Shown: positions 37,924 through 46,612 of the stretch, piece by piece | Position numbering within the stretch: the stretch's first letter is position 1 | Layout of the letters: every line of letters starts with the position of its first letter | From: UBA1756 sp045222555 | Lineage (GTDB): Bacteria; Bacteroidota; Bacteroidia; Bacteroidales; WCHB1-69 | Length of the DNA stretch: 64,000 bases | Direction: 5' to 3' | Assembly (NCBI GenBank): GCA_045222555.1 | Contig: JBGUYY010000068.1 | Coordinates: 1-64,000, forward strand | The notes under the pieces: generated by a model | What the model saw: the letters and a program-made list of their open reading frames with translations, nothing else | What the model was told of the DNA's origin: nothing | The model's database searches: none | Program-made: the position numbers and the translations under genes

Positions 37924-38640
37924 TTAGTCGAAGTCAAAATAAGGCTGCAGTTTTTTCACTAACTCATTGTAAGCGTGTGTAATACGTTGAAATTCCTCTA
38001 TGTTGTGGATTTTTCCGTTCTTTTCTCGATAGCTGAGAATGGTTTTGGTGAGATAAGCGTCCAAATAGGGGTGGGCAATCAGCTCTTTGTAAGTGGCTGA
38101 ATTGATGTGGATTTTACGGATGTGGGTAGGGGAGAGGGTGAAATATTTTTCGCAGAGCTCAAGGTCAACATTCTGAAGGACATAGACTTCTTGCAACTGT
38201 GAGAAGGAGTGGAAACCGCCGAGCCGCTCACGGTATTCCACCAGTTTTTGCGCTCGCTTGCTGCCGAAGGTGGGCACGCGCATGATGTCGGTGGTGTCGC
38301 AGCGGTTGAGGTCGATTTTCACAATTTCGTACTGCGGGCGGTAAGGTTGGAATCGGCTGCTGTCGCCTCGTCCACGGATGGTGTCACCCTGCCAGCCTCC
38401 GCCACCCTTGCTGCTTCCTTTCCGCTGCCATCGGGCCTCCCGCGCTGCCTGTGCCGAGTCGTCGGCCGCCTGCTGTTCCGCGTAGAAACGCTCCACCTCG
38501 CTGCGGAACTTTTCCAAGTCAGCCGGACCTGCGGCTTTGGTGTCGTAAAGAAAATTCACCGTAAAAACTGCAATGATGAGGGCGAGCAATACCGCTGTCG
38601 CAATGAACTCGCCGCGTGGGATGTTGAAAAACTTTTTCAT
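37924..38640 (-). CDS. Helix-hairpin-helix (ComEA-like) membrane-anchored protein
   Basis: 238 residues. One N-terminal membrane helix (about 12-30, FIATAVLLALIIAVFTVNFLY) is followed by a charged, Gly-rich linker and two helix-hairpin-helix units: IDLNRCDTTDIMRVPTFGSKRAQKLVEYR (in two parts, about 108-138) and INSATYKELIAHPYLDAYLTKTILSYR near 175-202. ComEA-type proteins bind DNA at the outside of the inner membrane for uptake. No comEC or pilus gene is here, so a competence role is open. Own promoter box, divergent from the large T9SS cargo. Confidence 0.8.
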   Translation of the reverse strand: MKKFFNIPRGEFIATAVLLALIIAVFTVNFLYDTKAAGPADLEKFRSEVERFYAEQQAADDSAQAAREARWQRKGSSKGGGGWQGDTIRGRGDSSRFQPYRPQYEIVKIDLNRCDTTDIMRVPTFGSKRAQKLVEYRERLGGFHSFSQLQEVYVLQNVDLELCEKYFTLSPTHIRKIHINSATYKELIAHPYLDAYLTKTILSYREKNGKIHNIEEFQRITHAYNELVKKLQPYFDFD

Positions 38641-38695
38641 AGTGCATTTGAGTTTAATGAGTTATTATTGTTTTGATTTACAAAAAGATACTTCG

Positions 38696-38703
38696 CAAAA
38701 GTA
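38696..38703 (-). promoter_or_regulatory. Promoter -7 box for the helix-hairpin-helix gene
   Basis: TACTTTTG on the minus strand matches TAnnTTTG, 55 nt before ATG 38640. Confidence 0.5.
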
Positions 38704-38748
38704 TAAAAATTTTTTATTCCAAAATATCATTCACTTACTTTTTTTCTG

Positions 38749-38756
38749 TATCTTTG
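38749..38756 (+). promoter_or_regulatory. Promoter -7 box for the 1058-residue T9SS cargo
   Basis: TATCTTTG matches TAnnTTTG, 36 nt before ATG 38793. Confidence 0.65.
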
Positions 38757-38792
38757 CCGCTCATTTTTTAAACAAACTAACCCTCTGTTATT

Positions 38793-41700
38793 ATGAAAAA
38801 CTTTTTACACCGCATTCTTCTTCTCAGTGTGTTCTGCTACGGACTTGCCATTTCCGCTCATGCCCAGTGTGATCCTGAAACTATCCCCTACTCGATAGAT
38901 TTTGAGAACTGCTATACGGGTATCAACTCCTTCCCGGATTGTTGGACTAAAATGCAGGCTTCTGGCAATTACCCATATCCTGTGCTGACTGGCAATGAAC
39001 AGTGCCTTGCTTTCAATGGAAATAGCATCGCAGCCCTCCCTGAAATGGCGGTGCCGCTTAACGGATTGCGCATCAGTTTCGACTTGCGCGTGCAGAATAT
39101 CAATAACCAGATCATTATTTCTGTTATCGATGCACCTGACTGGGATGCAATGGAGTCAATGGTTGATATTGAAACCATTACTGCATCCATGACCGGTGTG
39201 TTCTATCACTATGAGGTGCATTTCGACAACTATACGGGCAATGGCCGTTACATTCTGATTCAACATGCCGGCAGCACGGTGTCGTATGTGGATAATGTGG
39301 TGGTGGATGAAATGCCCGACTGCCTCAACCCGATCAACGTTCAAGCCACCGGTATCACTTCACAGGCAGCTACGCTGAGCTGGTCCGAAGTGGGAAGCGC
39401 CACCCAATGGCGTGTGCTCTGCTCCACTACTCCCGTCACTGATTTTACAAATGCAAATCCCGCTGTCGTCAATACCCCCACCAAAACCTATACCAATTTG
39501 TTGCCCAATACCACTTACTACTTTTATGTGCAGTCGGTGTGCGGCAGCGACTACAGCACATGGAGCTCCACGATCTTTACAACCATCTGCGGTACCGCTT
39601 CACTGCCTCTTCAGGAGGGTTTCACCGCTGGAGAAATGCCCGCCTGCTGGTCTTTCCAGCAAGTAACGGGAAACTCTACGGTGACTTTTGTGTCTAGCGG
39701 ACAGAATCCCACCGTGTCGCCTGCTGCGGGCAGCGCTATGGCACAATGGGCCAGTGGCAGTTACCAGTCTGGCCGCCAGGGACGACTGGTCACGCCCGAA
39801 ATTTCCACTACAGGCACTAATGTATTGGGTGTCAACTTCAAATGGTATCACGGGAGCGAAAATCCTGAAGCCGTTATCGAAGGCGTTCAGGTGCAGTATT
39901 CGTTCGATGGCACTACGTGGACTGATGCCCCGCAAGGACTTATTCCGCGCTACCATAATGTGCTGTCTGGTTGGACCGAATATGATGTGATGATTCCCGC
40001 CGCAGGGGCTCATTCTTCCGTCTATGTCGGCTTCCTCTTCACCGCAGGCGGTGGCCGCAACTGCTATCTCGATGAGGTGAATCTAAGAGCTGCATCCGGC
40101 TGCCTCGTCCCCGCCAACCTTACCGCCTCCGATGTTACGGGTAATGGTGCTACCGTCACCTGGACAGAGGTCGGCTCTGCCAATAATTGGCAGCTTGTGG
40201 TGTCGGATGTGCCCCTCAACAACCCCTCTTCAGTCACCCCAATTAACGTTACGTCAACTACTTATAATCTCCAAGGCCTTAACCCGCTGACGACCTATTA
40301 CCTCTATGTGCGCTCGTCATGTTCCAACAACACTTTCAGCGATTGGAGCCATGGAGTGACCTTCACTACCGGCTGCGGCACCATCACCACGCTGCCCTAC
40401 TATGAGAGTTTCGATAACTACGGCACAGGCGACAACGCCTTCCCGCCCTGCTGGGCTCGCCCCGCTACCTCATACTACCAGTCCTCCGTTACCCCGTCCG
40501 CTTCCAACATCTCTTCTACGAATGGCGACAACAGCCTGCTCTTCTGCACGGGTTCCAACATGCAGACTTATGCCATCACTCCCGCCATTGGTGAGGATAT
40601 CCATAACCTTTCGCTCTCATTCTACCTCTATTTTGAAGATGCCAACCTTTCAGGAAGTTTGGAGGTGGGCGTGATGTCCAATCCTGGCGACTATGCCACT
40701 TTTGAGCATGTGGCGACCTTCACACCGACTGCTGCCGGCACGTGGAACTTCCAGAACGTTTCGTTCAGCAATACCAACTTAACAGGCAGCAACCGTTACA
40801 TCGCCCTCCGTCACAACGGCACCTCCGATTTCAATTACTGTCTGATTGACGAACTTACCATTTTGTTACACACCGACTGCTGGCCTGCCCAGCATCTCAC
40901 TCTCAGCGGCGTGACCGGCAATGAGGCCACCCTCATGTGGGATAATGTCAATGGCTCGGATGTCGCTTGGCATTTGAAAATGGCCGACTACCCGCTCAAC
41001 GATCCGACAGGTTACGCTAACGTGCTGGATACACTGATTCAGAATGTGAATTTCCATATCGACTACCTCAATGGTGGCACCACCTATTATCATTATTTGC
41101 AATCCGTTTGCGGGAATAATGAAGTTGGGGCTTGGCAGAGCGGCAGCTTTACCACCGACCCGTGCAACTGCTACATCCGCATCATCATGCACGACCAGTA
41201 CGGCGACGGCTGGAACGGTGCCAAGATTCAGATGAAACGAGGCAATACGATTTTGGCAGAAATCACTTTGGAAGATGGCTCGCTCGATACGGCCATGGTT
41301 TACACCTGCGAGGCTGGCAATATCGACTACTATTTTGTGGGCTCGCCTGTCCAGTCGAGCTACGATGCGGAGGTCTCATTCCAGATTGAAACCAATCAAG
41401 GCATGCAGATTTATGCCTCTTCTGGCACGCCGGTTGCAGGAGCATTCTTCCATAACTCGCCCAACTGTGGCGTGGACTGCAGCACTGTTCCCTCCAATGT
41501 TACCGCAGTGAGTCTTCCTGGCGGATCTGCACGGGTGTCATGGAACAGCGTTCCCTCCGCCCAGAGTTATTCCATCTATCGCAATGGTGAGGTCGTTGCC
41601 GAGTATGTGACCGGCACCTCCCACATGGTTTCCACCGTTGAGGGTGAGAACTGCTTCACCGTCAGCGCAGTATGTATCGTGGGTGAAAGCAGTCTCTCCA

Positions 41701-41969
41701 CTCCTTCCTGCGTGGTCGGCATCGCCCAGTATGAAAACGGTACGGTTCGCCTCTATCCGAACCCCACTCGCGAAAAAGTGACCGTCGAGTCGTCGGCTCC
41801 CTTCGACAGAATTGAGGTTTGCAACCTCATGGGACAAACCCTTGCCACCATCCAAGGTACTGGCAGCAGCCGCGCCGACATCGCCCTGCACTATGAGTCA
41901 GGCCTCTATCTCGTGAAGGTGTGGACCGGCAACCACTGCACCGTGTCGAAAGTCGTCCTTCAACGCTAA
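38793..41969 (+). CDS. Secreted FN3/choice-of-anchor adhesin-like protein with T9SS sorting domain
   Basis: 1058 residues. Signal peptide ends near AISAHAQ. Choice-of-anchor J/MAM-like modules (about 28-175, 270-430, 525-690) alternate with FN3 domains (about 178-265, 433-522, 695-785). Then follows a Cys-rich module with DQYGDGWNG (about 790-885), also found in the giant adhesin, one more FN3 (about 892-970), and a type-A T9SS sorting domain (VRLYPNPTREKVTVES, IEVCNLMGQ, SGLYLVKVWT, VVLQR). It is expected on the cell surface as an adhesin or matrix protein; the ligand is unknown. The gene is monocistronic or cotranscribed with recX 26 bp downstream, which would be unusual. Confidence 0.85.
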   Translation: MKNFLHRILLLSVFCYGLAISAHAQCDPETIPYSIDFENCYTGINSFPDCWTKMQASGNYPYPVLTGNEQCLAFNGNSIAALPEMAVPLNGLRISFDLRVQNINNQIIISVIDAPDWDAMESMVDIETITASMTGVFYHYEVHFDNYTGNGRYILIQHAGSTVSYVDNVVVDEMPDCLNPINVQATGITSQAATLSWSEVGSATQWRVLCSTTPVTDFTNANPAVVNTPTKTYTNLLPNTTYYFYVQSVCGSDYSTWSSTIFTTICGTASLPLQEGFTAGEMPACWSFQQVTGNSTVTFVSSGQNPTVSPAAGSAMAQWASGSYQSGRQGRLVTPEISTTGTNVLGVNFKWYHGSENPEAVIEGVQVQYSFDGTTWTDAPQGLIPRYHNVLSGWTEYDVMIPAAGAHSSVYVGFLFTAGGGRNCYLDEVNLRAASGCLVPANLTASDVTGNGATVTWTEVGSANNWQLVVSDVPLNNPSSVTPINVTSTTYNLQGLNPLTTYYLYVRSSCSNNTFSDWSHGVTFTTGCGTITTLPYYESFDNYGTGDNAFPPCWARPATSYYQSSVTPSASNISSTNGDNSLLFCTGSNMQTYAITPAIGEDIHNLSLSFYLYFEDANLSGSLEVGVMSNPGDYATFEHVATFTPTAAGTWNFQNVSFSNTNLTGSNRYIALRHNGTSDFNYCLIDELTILLHTDCWPAQHLTLSGVTGNEATLMWDNVNGSDVAWHLKMADYPLNDPTGYANVLDTLIQNVNFHIDYLNGGTTYYHYLQSVCGNNEVGAWQSGSFTTDPCNCYIRIIMHDQYGDGWNGAKIQMKRGNTILAEITLEDGSLDTAMVYTCEAGNIDYYFVGSPVQSSYDAEVSFQIETNQGMQIYASSGTPVAGAFFHNSPNCGVDCSTVPSNVTAVSLPGGSARVSWNSVPSAQSYSIYRNGEVVAEYVTGTSHMVSTVEGENCFTVSAVCIVGESSLSTPSCVVGIAQYENGTVRLYPNPTREKVTVESSAPFDRIEVCNLMGQTLATIQGTGSSRADIALHYESGLYLVKVWTGNHCTVSKVVLQR

Positions 41970-41971
41970 GG

Positions 41972-41991
41972 TGACTATAAAAAGGTAGTCA
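41972..41991 (+). promoter_or_regulatory. 6-bp inverted repeat just before recX
   Basis: TGACTA (41972-41977) and TAGTCA (41986-41991) are perfectly complementary around an 8-base loop. They lie between the stop codon of the adhesin gene and the recX start at 41996. There is no T-run, so a terminator is unlikely; it might hold the recX ribosome site. Confidence 0.35.
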
Positions 41992-41995
41992 TACT

Positions 41996-42433
41996 ATGGA
42001 TGTTACCGATAAAATTCTGAAATACTGCGCTTTCCAAGAACGCAGTTGTCGTGAAGTATGCCGAAAATTGGCAGAGTTGAAGGTTCCCCGACAGGATGCC
42101 GAACAGATTTTGGAGGAACTGAAGGAGCAGAATTATGTGAACGATGAGCGTTTCGCCGAGTGCTTTGTTCGGGGAAAGATGAACAACAACCGTTGGGGAC
42201 GGGTGAAAATCCGTGTGGAGCTTTTGAAACGAGGCGTTGACGATGCCATTATCTCGGAGAAACTGAAGATGATGGATGAGGATCTCTATGTCCAAAACTT
42301 GCAGTATTTGGCCGCTCGTTGGCAGCAAGAAAACCCGTCAAAGGGAAGGGATCACATGACGAGATTCCTTCTGTCGAAAGGGTACACTTTCGATGAAATC
42401 CGTCAGTGCGCATCGAACCAGGAGGAGCCGTAG
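41996..42433 (+). CDS. recX: RecX-family regulator of RecA
   Basis: 145 residues of charged three-helix repeats: LKYCAFQERSCREVCRKL, LKEQNYVNDERFAECFVRG and NNRWGRVKIRVELLKRGV with DDAIISEKL, the conserved RecX core. RecX limits RecA filament growth. recA is not in the window. The 3' end overlaps the end of the convergent polA by 31 bases (42403-42433), so both genes share coding DNA at their tails and neither has a terminator between them. Confidence 0.88.
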   Translation: MDVTDKILKYCAFQERSCREVCRKLAELKVPRQDAEQILEELKEQNYVNDERFAECFVRGKMNNNRWGRVKIRVELLKRGVDDAIISEKLKMMDEDLYVQNLQYLAARWQQENPSKGRDHMTRFLLSKGYTFDEIRQCASNQEEP

Positions 42434-45102
42434 TTGACCTCGGTGGCCAACGGCACGTCCATCTGGATGGCGTTGTTCATGATGTTCACCACCAGCTCTT
42501 TCATCTCTTCGATTTCCTCTTTGGGTACCTCAAAGACCAATTCGTCGTGGATTTGCAGCAACATTTTGCTTTTCAGCTTCCGGCGGTTCATTTCTCTATC
42601 CACTTGTATCATAGCGATTTTAATGAGGTCGGCAGCGGTGCCCTGTATCGGCGCATTGATGGCGTTGCGCTCGGCGGCTTTGCGCAGCATGCCGTTGGCC
42701 GCGTTGATGTCGCGGATGTAGCGGCGGCGGTGCAAAAGCGTTTCCACATAGCCGTGCTGGTGCGCGAATTCGATGGTCTCGTTCAGGTATGAGATGATTT
42801 TGGGGAATTGGCGGTAGTAGCCTTCTATCAGGTCGCGGGCCTCCTTCTGGGAAATGTAGAGGCGGTCGGCCAAACCGAAGGCTGAAATGCCGTAGATGAT
42901 GCCGAAGTTGACGGTCTTGGCGCTGCGGCGCATGTCGGATGTCACATGGTCAAGGTCCACCCCGTAAACCCGCGCCGCCGTCATGGCGTGGATGTCGAGT
43001 CCGTGTTTGAAAGCGTCGATCATGGCCGTGTCGCCGCTCACTGCCGCCATGATACGCAGTTCCACCTGCGAGTAGTCGGCCGCCATGATGACCGCCCCTT
43101 CCGTAGTGGGAGTGAAGGCCTTGCGCAGCTCTTTTCCCCGTGCCGTCCGGATGGGGATGTTCTGCAAATTCGGGTTGGTGGAGCTGAGTCGCCCCGTGGC
43201 GGTCACCGTCTGGTTGAAGGTGGTATGGATGCGACCCGTGGCCGGATTCACCAACTGAGGGAGCGCATCTATATAGGTGGATTTCAACTTGGTGAGACCG
43301 CGCCACTCCAAAATCAACGGCACAATGGGATGCTTGGCGGCTAATTTCACCAGTATCTCCTCACCGGTCTGGTACTGCTTGGTCTTGGTGAGTTTGGCAT
43401 TTTCGATGATATGCAGCTTCTCGAACAACACCTCGCCCAACTGCTTCGGCGATCCAATGTTGAAGGTGCCGCCCGCCAACATGTAAATCTGCTCCTCTAA
43501 TGCAGCAATCTCTTCGCCGATCTGCCGCGAGCTTTCCGCAAGCGTCGCCTTGTCCAAATGGATGCCGTTGTTCTCCATCTTCGCCAAAACGGGCGCCAAG
43601 GGCATCTCAATCTCGTCAAATAACTTCCTCAATCCGTTGGCTTCAAGCTCATGGAGGAGGAGGGGATAAAGCTGACGATAGATCTCTACCTGCTCATCTG
43701 TTCTTTCAAGTAATTCTTTAACAGTTGGCTGTAATTTTTTGATTTCTGGAAACATCGTATAGTTTAGATAATTCTCCGAGAGGTTGGAAAGCTGATGGGA
43801 GTTTTCAGGCTGGATGAGGTAGTGGGCAATCTGCAGGTCGAAGAAACGAGCCTTGACAGGAATACCTAACAGCTCTAAAAATTTGTAACTTTGTTTGCAG
43901 TTATAGGTGATGATGAGCCGTTCTTTCCCGAAAATATTCTGAAGAATGTTTTTGAAGTAATGATGCTCTTTTTCAAGAAGATGATAAAAGATATGTTGCT
44001 CATCGGCAAAGAAGAACCCCGCGATTTTTCCTTCATTCAGCAGCCACTCAAAGTAGAGGTCGCCCGTGCCATCGTACTGGTTGGTGGACTCGAAATGGTG
44101 CTCCTGTTGGTCGAAACTGTTGAAGAGGGGAAGTTCCATCGCGGCGGGTGCCGATGGGGTAGGGGCTTCGTTCTCCAAAGCTGAAAACATGTCGGGCTGC
44201 TGCGGAGTTGTCGGCGTGTTGCGCAAATTCAGGTCGTTGAAGATGCGGGTGGAGAGTGTCTTGAACTGAAGTTCATTGAAGACGGACTGCAAATCGCTGA
44301 CATGGATGTTGCCGAATTTCATGTCATCCCAATGATATTCGATAGGAACGTCTAAAATAATGGTAGCCAGTGCTTTCGACTGAAGTGCCTTCTCTTCGTT
44401 GTCGATGAGGGTCTGCCGAAGTTTGGCATTATCTACCTCGTTAATGTGGGCGTAGATGTTCTCGATGCTGCCGAATTGGGCAATCAGTTTTTTGGCTTTC
44501 ACCTCGCCGATGCCGGGCACGCCAGGGATGTTGTCGGCCGAGTCGCCCCACAGTCCGAGGATGTCAATGAGCTGTTCGGGCTGCTGGATACCATATTTCT
44601 CGCAGATGCCCTCCACGCCCACCACTTCGGCGGGTTGTCCAAACTTGGCGGGTTTGTACATGAAGATATGTTCCGAAACGAGCTGTCCGTAGTCCTTGTC
44701 GGAGGTCATCATATAGACCTCAAATCCGTCTATTTCAGCCTGTTTGGCTACGGTTCCCACGATATCGTCGGCTTCGTAGCCGTCTTTCGAGAGGATCGGG
44801 ATGCCGAAGGCGGTGATGATACGCTGGATGTAGGGGATGGCGGTCACGATATCGTCTGGAGTGGCCTCGCGGTTGGCCTTGTAGTCTTCGAAGTCGGCAT
44901 GGCGCAGGGTAGGGGCGCCGGTGTCGAAGGCAACGGCGATGTGCGTGGGCTTCTCGTTTCGTATCACCTCGTACAGCGTGTTGGTAAAGCCCAACATGGC
45001 GGAGGTGTTCAAGCCGGTCGTGGTAAAACGCGGACTTTTAATCATCGCATAATAGGCTCTGTAAATCAAAGCCATAGCATCAAGGAGGAAGAGTTTTTTC
45101 AT
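42403..45102 (-). CDS. polA: DNA polymerase I with degenerate proofreading domain
   Basis: 899 residues. The 5' nuclease (1-290) is intact: LLDAMALIYRAYY, EADDIVGTVAK, TSDKDYGQLV, GLWGDSADNIPG. The polymerase motifs are intact: AADYSQVELRIMAA (A), RRSAKTVNFGIIYG (B) and QIHDELVFEV (C). In the 3'-5' exonuclease region the DxE motif is replaced by the stretch GDLYFEWLLNEGKIAGFF and the NLKYD motif by NCKQS, so at least three of the four catalytic carboxylates are missing. It should fill gaps and remove RNA primers without proofreading. It follows murD by 33 bp and may be cotranscribed with it. Confidence 0.93.
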   Translation of the reverse strand: MKKLFLLDAMALIYRAYYAMIKSPRFTTTGLNTSAMLGFTNTLYEVIRNEKPTHIAVAFDTGAPTLRHADFEDYKANREATPDDIVTAIPYIQRIITAFGIPILSKDGYEADDIVGTVAKQAEIDGFEVYMMTSDKDYGQLVSEHIFMYKPAKFGQPAEVVGVEGICEKYGIQQPEQLIDILGLWGDSADNIPGVPGIGEVKAKKLIAQFGSIENIYAHINEVDNAKLRQTLIDNEEKALQSKALATIILDVPIEYHWDDMKFGNIHVSDLQSVFNELQFKTLSTRIFNDLNLRNTPTTPQQPDMFSALENEAPTPSAPAAMELPLFNSFDQQEHHFESTNQYDGTGDLYFEWLLNEGKIAGFFFADEQHIFYHLLEKEHHYFKNILQNIFGKERLIITYNCKQSYKFLELLGIPVKARFFDLQIAHYLIQPENSHQLSNLSENYLNYTMFPEIKKLQPTVKELLERTDEQVEIYRQLYPLLLHELEANGLRKLFDEIEMPLAPVLAKMENNGIHLDKATLAESSRQIGEEIAALEEQIYMLAGGTFNIGSPKQLGEVLFEKLHIIENAKLTKTKQYQTGEEILVKLAAKHPIVPLILEWRGLTKLKSTYIDALPQLVNPATGRIHTTFNQTVTATGRLSSTNPNLQNIPIRTARGKELRKAFTPTTEGAVIMAADYSQVELRIMAAVSGDTAMIDAFKHGLDIHAMTAARVYGVDLDHVTSDMRRSAKTVNFGIIYGISAFGLADRLYISQKEARDLIEGYYRQFPKIISYLNETIEFAHQHGYVETLLHRRRYIRDINAANGMLRKAAERNAINAPIQGTAADLIKIAMIQVDREMNRRKLKSKMLLQIHDELVFEVPKEEIEEMKELVVNIMNNAIQMDVPLATEVNYGSSWFDAH

Positions 45103-45135
45103 ACTTGTAATTTTTGAAGGAGAAGATAAAAGGAG

Positions 45136-46524
45136 TTAAAGTTCAGCCTGTTTTTTGACTTCGTTTTTGAAGGTGGCACCCCGCACGGTGAAGTCTTTAA
45201 ACTGATCATACGAAGCGGCGGCCGGAGATAGCAAACAGCTGCTACCCAGCGCGGTATGGGCGTATGCGAAAGTAACGATTTTAGCATAATCGCTCTCCAC
45301 TATGTAATTTTCTGGCAGAGTGTAGCCCTTTTCGGTCCACTCTTTCAGAAGGCGTTGTCCCACCTCACCGACAAAGGCGATGTTGCGCACGGGGTTGTTG
45401 TGGAGGTGTTCGATGAGGATGGAGTAGTCGATGCCGCGGTCGAAGCCGCCAAGAATCAGAGTATCAACACGTTTAATGGTATTGAGGGCGGCGATGGTGG
45501 CCTCGGGGATGGTGGAGATGCTGTCGTTGTAGAAGGTGATCTCTTTGAAAGTTCCCACCAGCTCCATGCGGTGCTCTAATCCTTTGAAAGTGGCAATGTT
45601 ACGAATAATGTCGGTATCAGTGATGCCTTTGGCTTTGCAGGCCAGCACGGCCGCCATGATATTGTTGTTGTTGTGCCGTCCAGGGATGTTGGCTCTGCCT
45701 TCAATCGGAATCGTGCAGATCTGTTCGTTGTTTTTCATCAGCACGATGTCGGTTTTGGTGCAGAATGCGCCATTTTTTAGCGTAGTCTGACTGCTGAACG
45801 GGATAAAACGCCGTTGCAGCTGGTGGCTCTCGAGCAGGCCGGGAATATAGCGGTCATCGTAGTTGTAGATGAGGATGTCGCTCTCCTGCTGGTGTTCGGT
45901 GATGTTGAGTTTGGCTAACTGGTAGTTGTTGAAGGTGTTGAAATGGTCGAGGTGCTCCTGGTAGAGGTTGAGAAGGATGGCGATATGCGGGGAGTAGTCG
46001 GTATATTCCAGCTGGTGAGCCGACAGTTCGGCCACGATGGTGGTGTCGTCGTTAATTTCCTCAAGGATGTCGAAAAACGGTGTGCCGATATTGCCGGCCA
46101 GCAGGGTGTTGCCGACCGAGTTGGAGAGGATGTGGTAGATGAGCGAGGAGGTGGTGCTTTTCCCTTTGGTGCCGGTGACCCCGATAACATTTTCGCCGTA
46201 GGCCATCAGAAAAAGTTCTGTTTGCGACATGAATTTCTCTCTGGGAATGAAGTAGTTGAGGTTGTTGAAGTTGACACCGGGCGATTTGAGGATGACATCA
46301 TATTGGTTGAGGTTCCGGTCGTACTCTTCGCCCGTCACAATTTTCAGGTGTTTGTCTTTCAGAAAATCATCGGCGTGCAGCAGCGGATTCTTGTCTGCTA
46401 CCGTGATGGGCAGGTTGGGATAGTGTTGGCGGATAAGCTTGTAGGACGAAACGCCTTCGCGCCCGAAGCCTACGATGACGATTTTTTTGCCTTTAAAAAA
46501 CTCAATGATTTGGTCTTTTTTCAT
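45136..46524 (-). CDS. murD: UDP-N-acetylmuramoyl-L-alanine:D-glutamate ligase
   Basis: 462 residues from ATG 46524 (MKKDQIIEFFKGKKIVIVGFG); a longer frame to 46554 would overlap the promoter box. Rossmann-like start VIVGFGREG, ATP loop GVTGTKGKSTTSSL, then ELSAHQLEY, LLNLYQEHLDHF, GRHNNNNIMAA and LEHRMELVG. It adds D-Glu in peptidoglycan precursor synthesis in the cytoplasm. It lies outside a dcw cluster, so another murD copy elsewhere in the genome is possible and this one might act on a related substrate. Confidence 0.85.
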   Translation of the reverse strand: MKKDQIIEFFKGKKIVIVGFGREGVSSYKLIRQHYPNLPITVADKNPLLHADDFLKDKHLKIVTGEEYDRNLNQYDVILKSPGVNFNNLNYFIPREKFMSQTELFLMAYGENVIGVTGTKGKSTTSSLIYHILSNSVGNTLLAGNIGTPFFDILEEINDDTTIVAELSAHQLEYTDYSPHIAILLNLYQEHLDHFNTFNNYQLAKLNITEHQQESDILIYNYDDRYIPGLLESHQLQRRFIPFSSQTTLKNGAFCTKTDIVLMKNNEQICTIPIEGRANIPGRHNNNNIMAAVLACKAKGITDTDIIRNIATFKGLEHRMELVGTFKEITFYNDSISTIPEATIAALNTIKRVDTLILGGFDRGIDYSILIEHLHNNPVRNIAFVGEVGQRLLKEWTEKGYTLPENYIVESDYAKIVTFAYAHTALGSSCLLSPAAASYDQFKDFTVRGATFKNEVKKQAEL

Positions 46525-46543
46525 ACCTGATGATTTTGAGGTG

Positions 46544-46551
46544 CAAAGATA
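46544..46551 (-). promoter_or_regulatory. Promoter -7 box for murD
   Basis: TATCTTTG on the minus strand matches TAnnTTTG, 19 nt before ATG 46524. Confidence 0.65.
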
Positions 46552-46584
46552 CAACTTTTCCTGTGAATTATTAAAAAATAAGCG

Positions 46585-46592
46585 TATTTTTG
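46585..46592 (+). promoter_or_regulatory. Promoter -7 box for the GH92 gene
   Basis: TATTTTTG matches TAnnTTTG, 20 nt before ATG 46613. It supports this start over an in-frame one at 46475, which lies inside murD. Confidence 0.65.
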
Positions 46593-46612
46593 CAGCATCA
46601 ATTCAAAAGCAA

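Noticed and set aside
37924..38640. A competence (DNA uptake) locus
   Set aside because: The helix-hairpin-helix protein is ComEA-like, but there is no comEC, comF or pilus gene around it.
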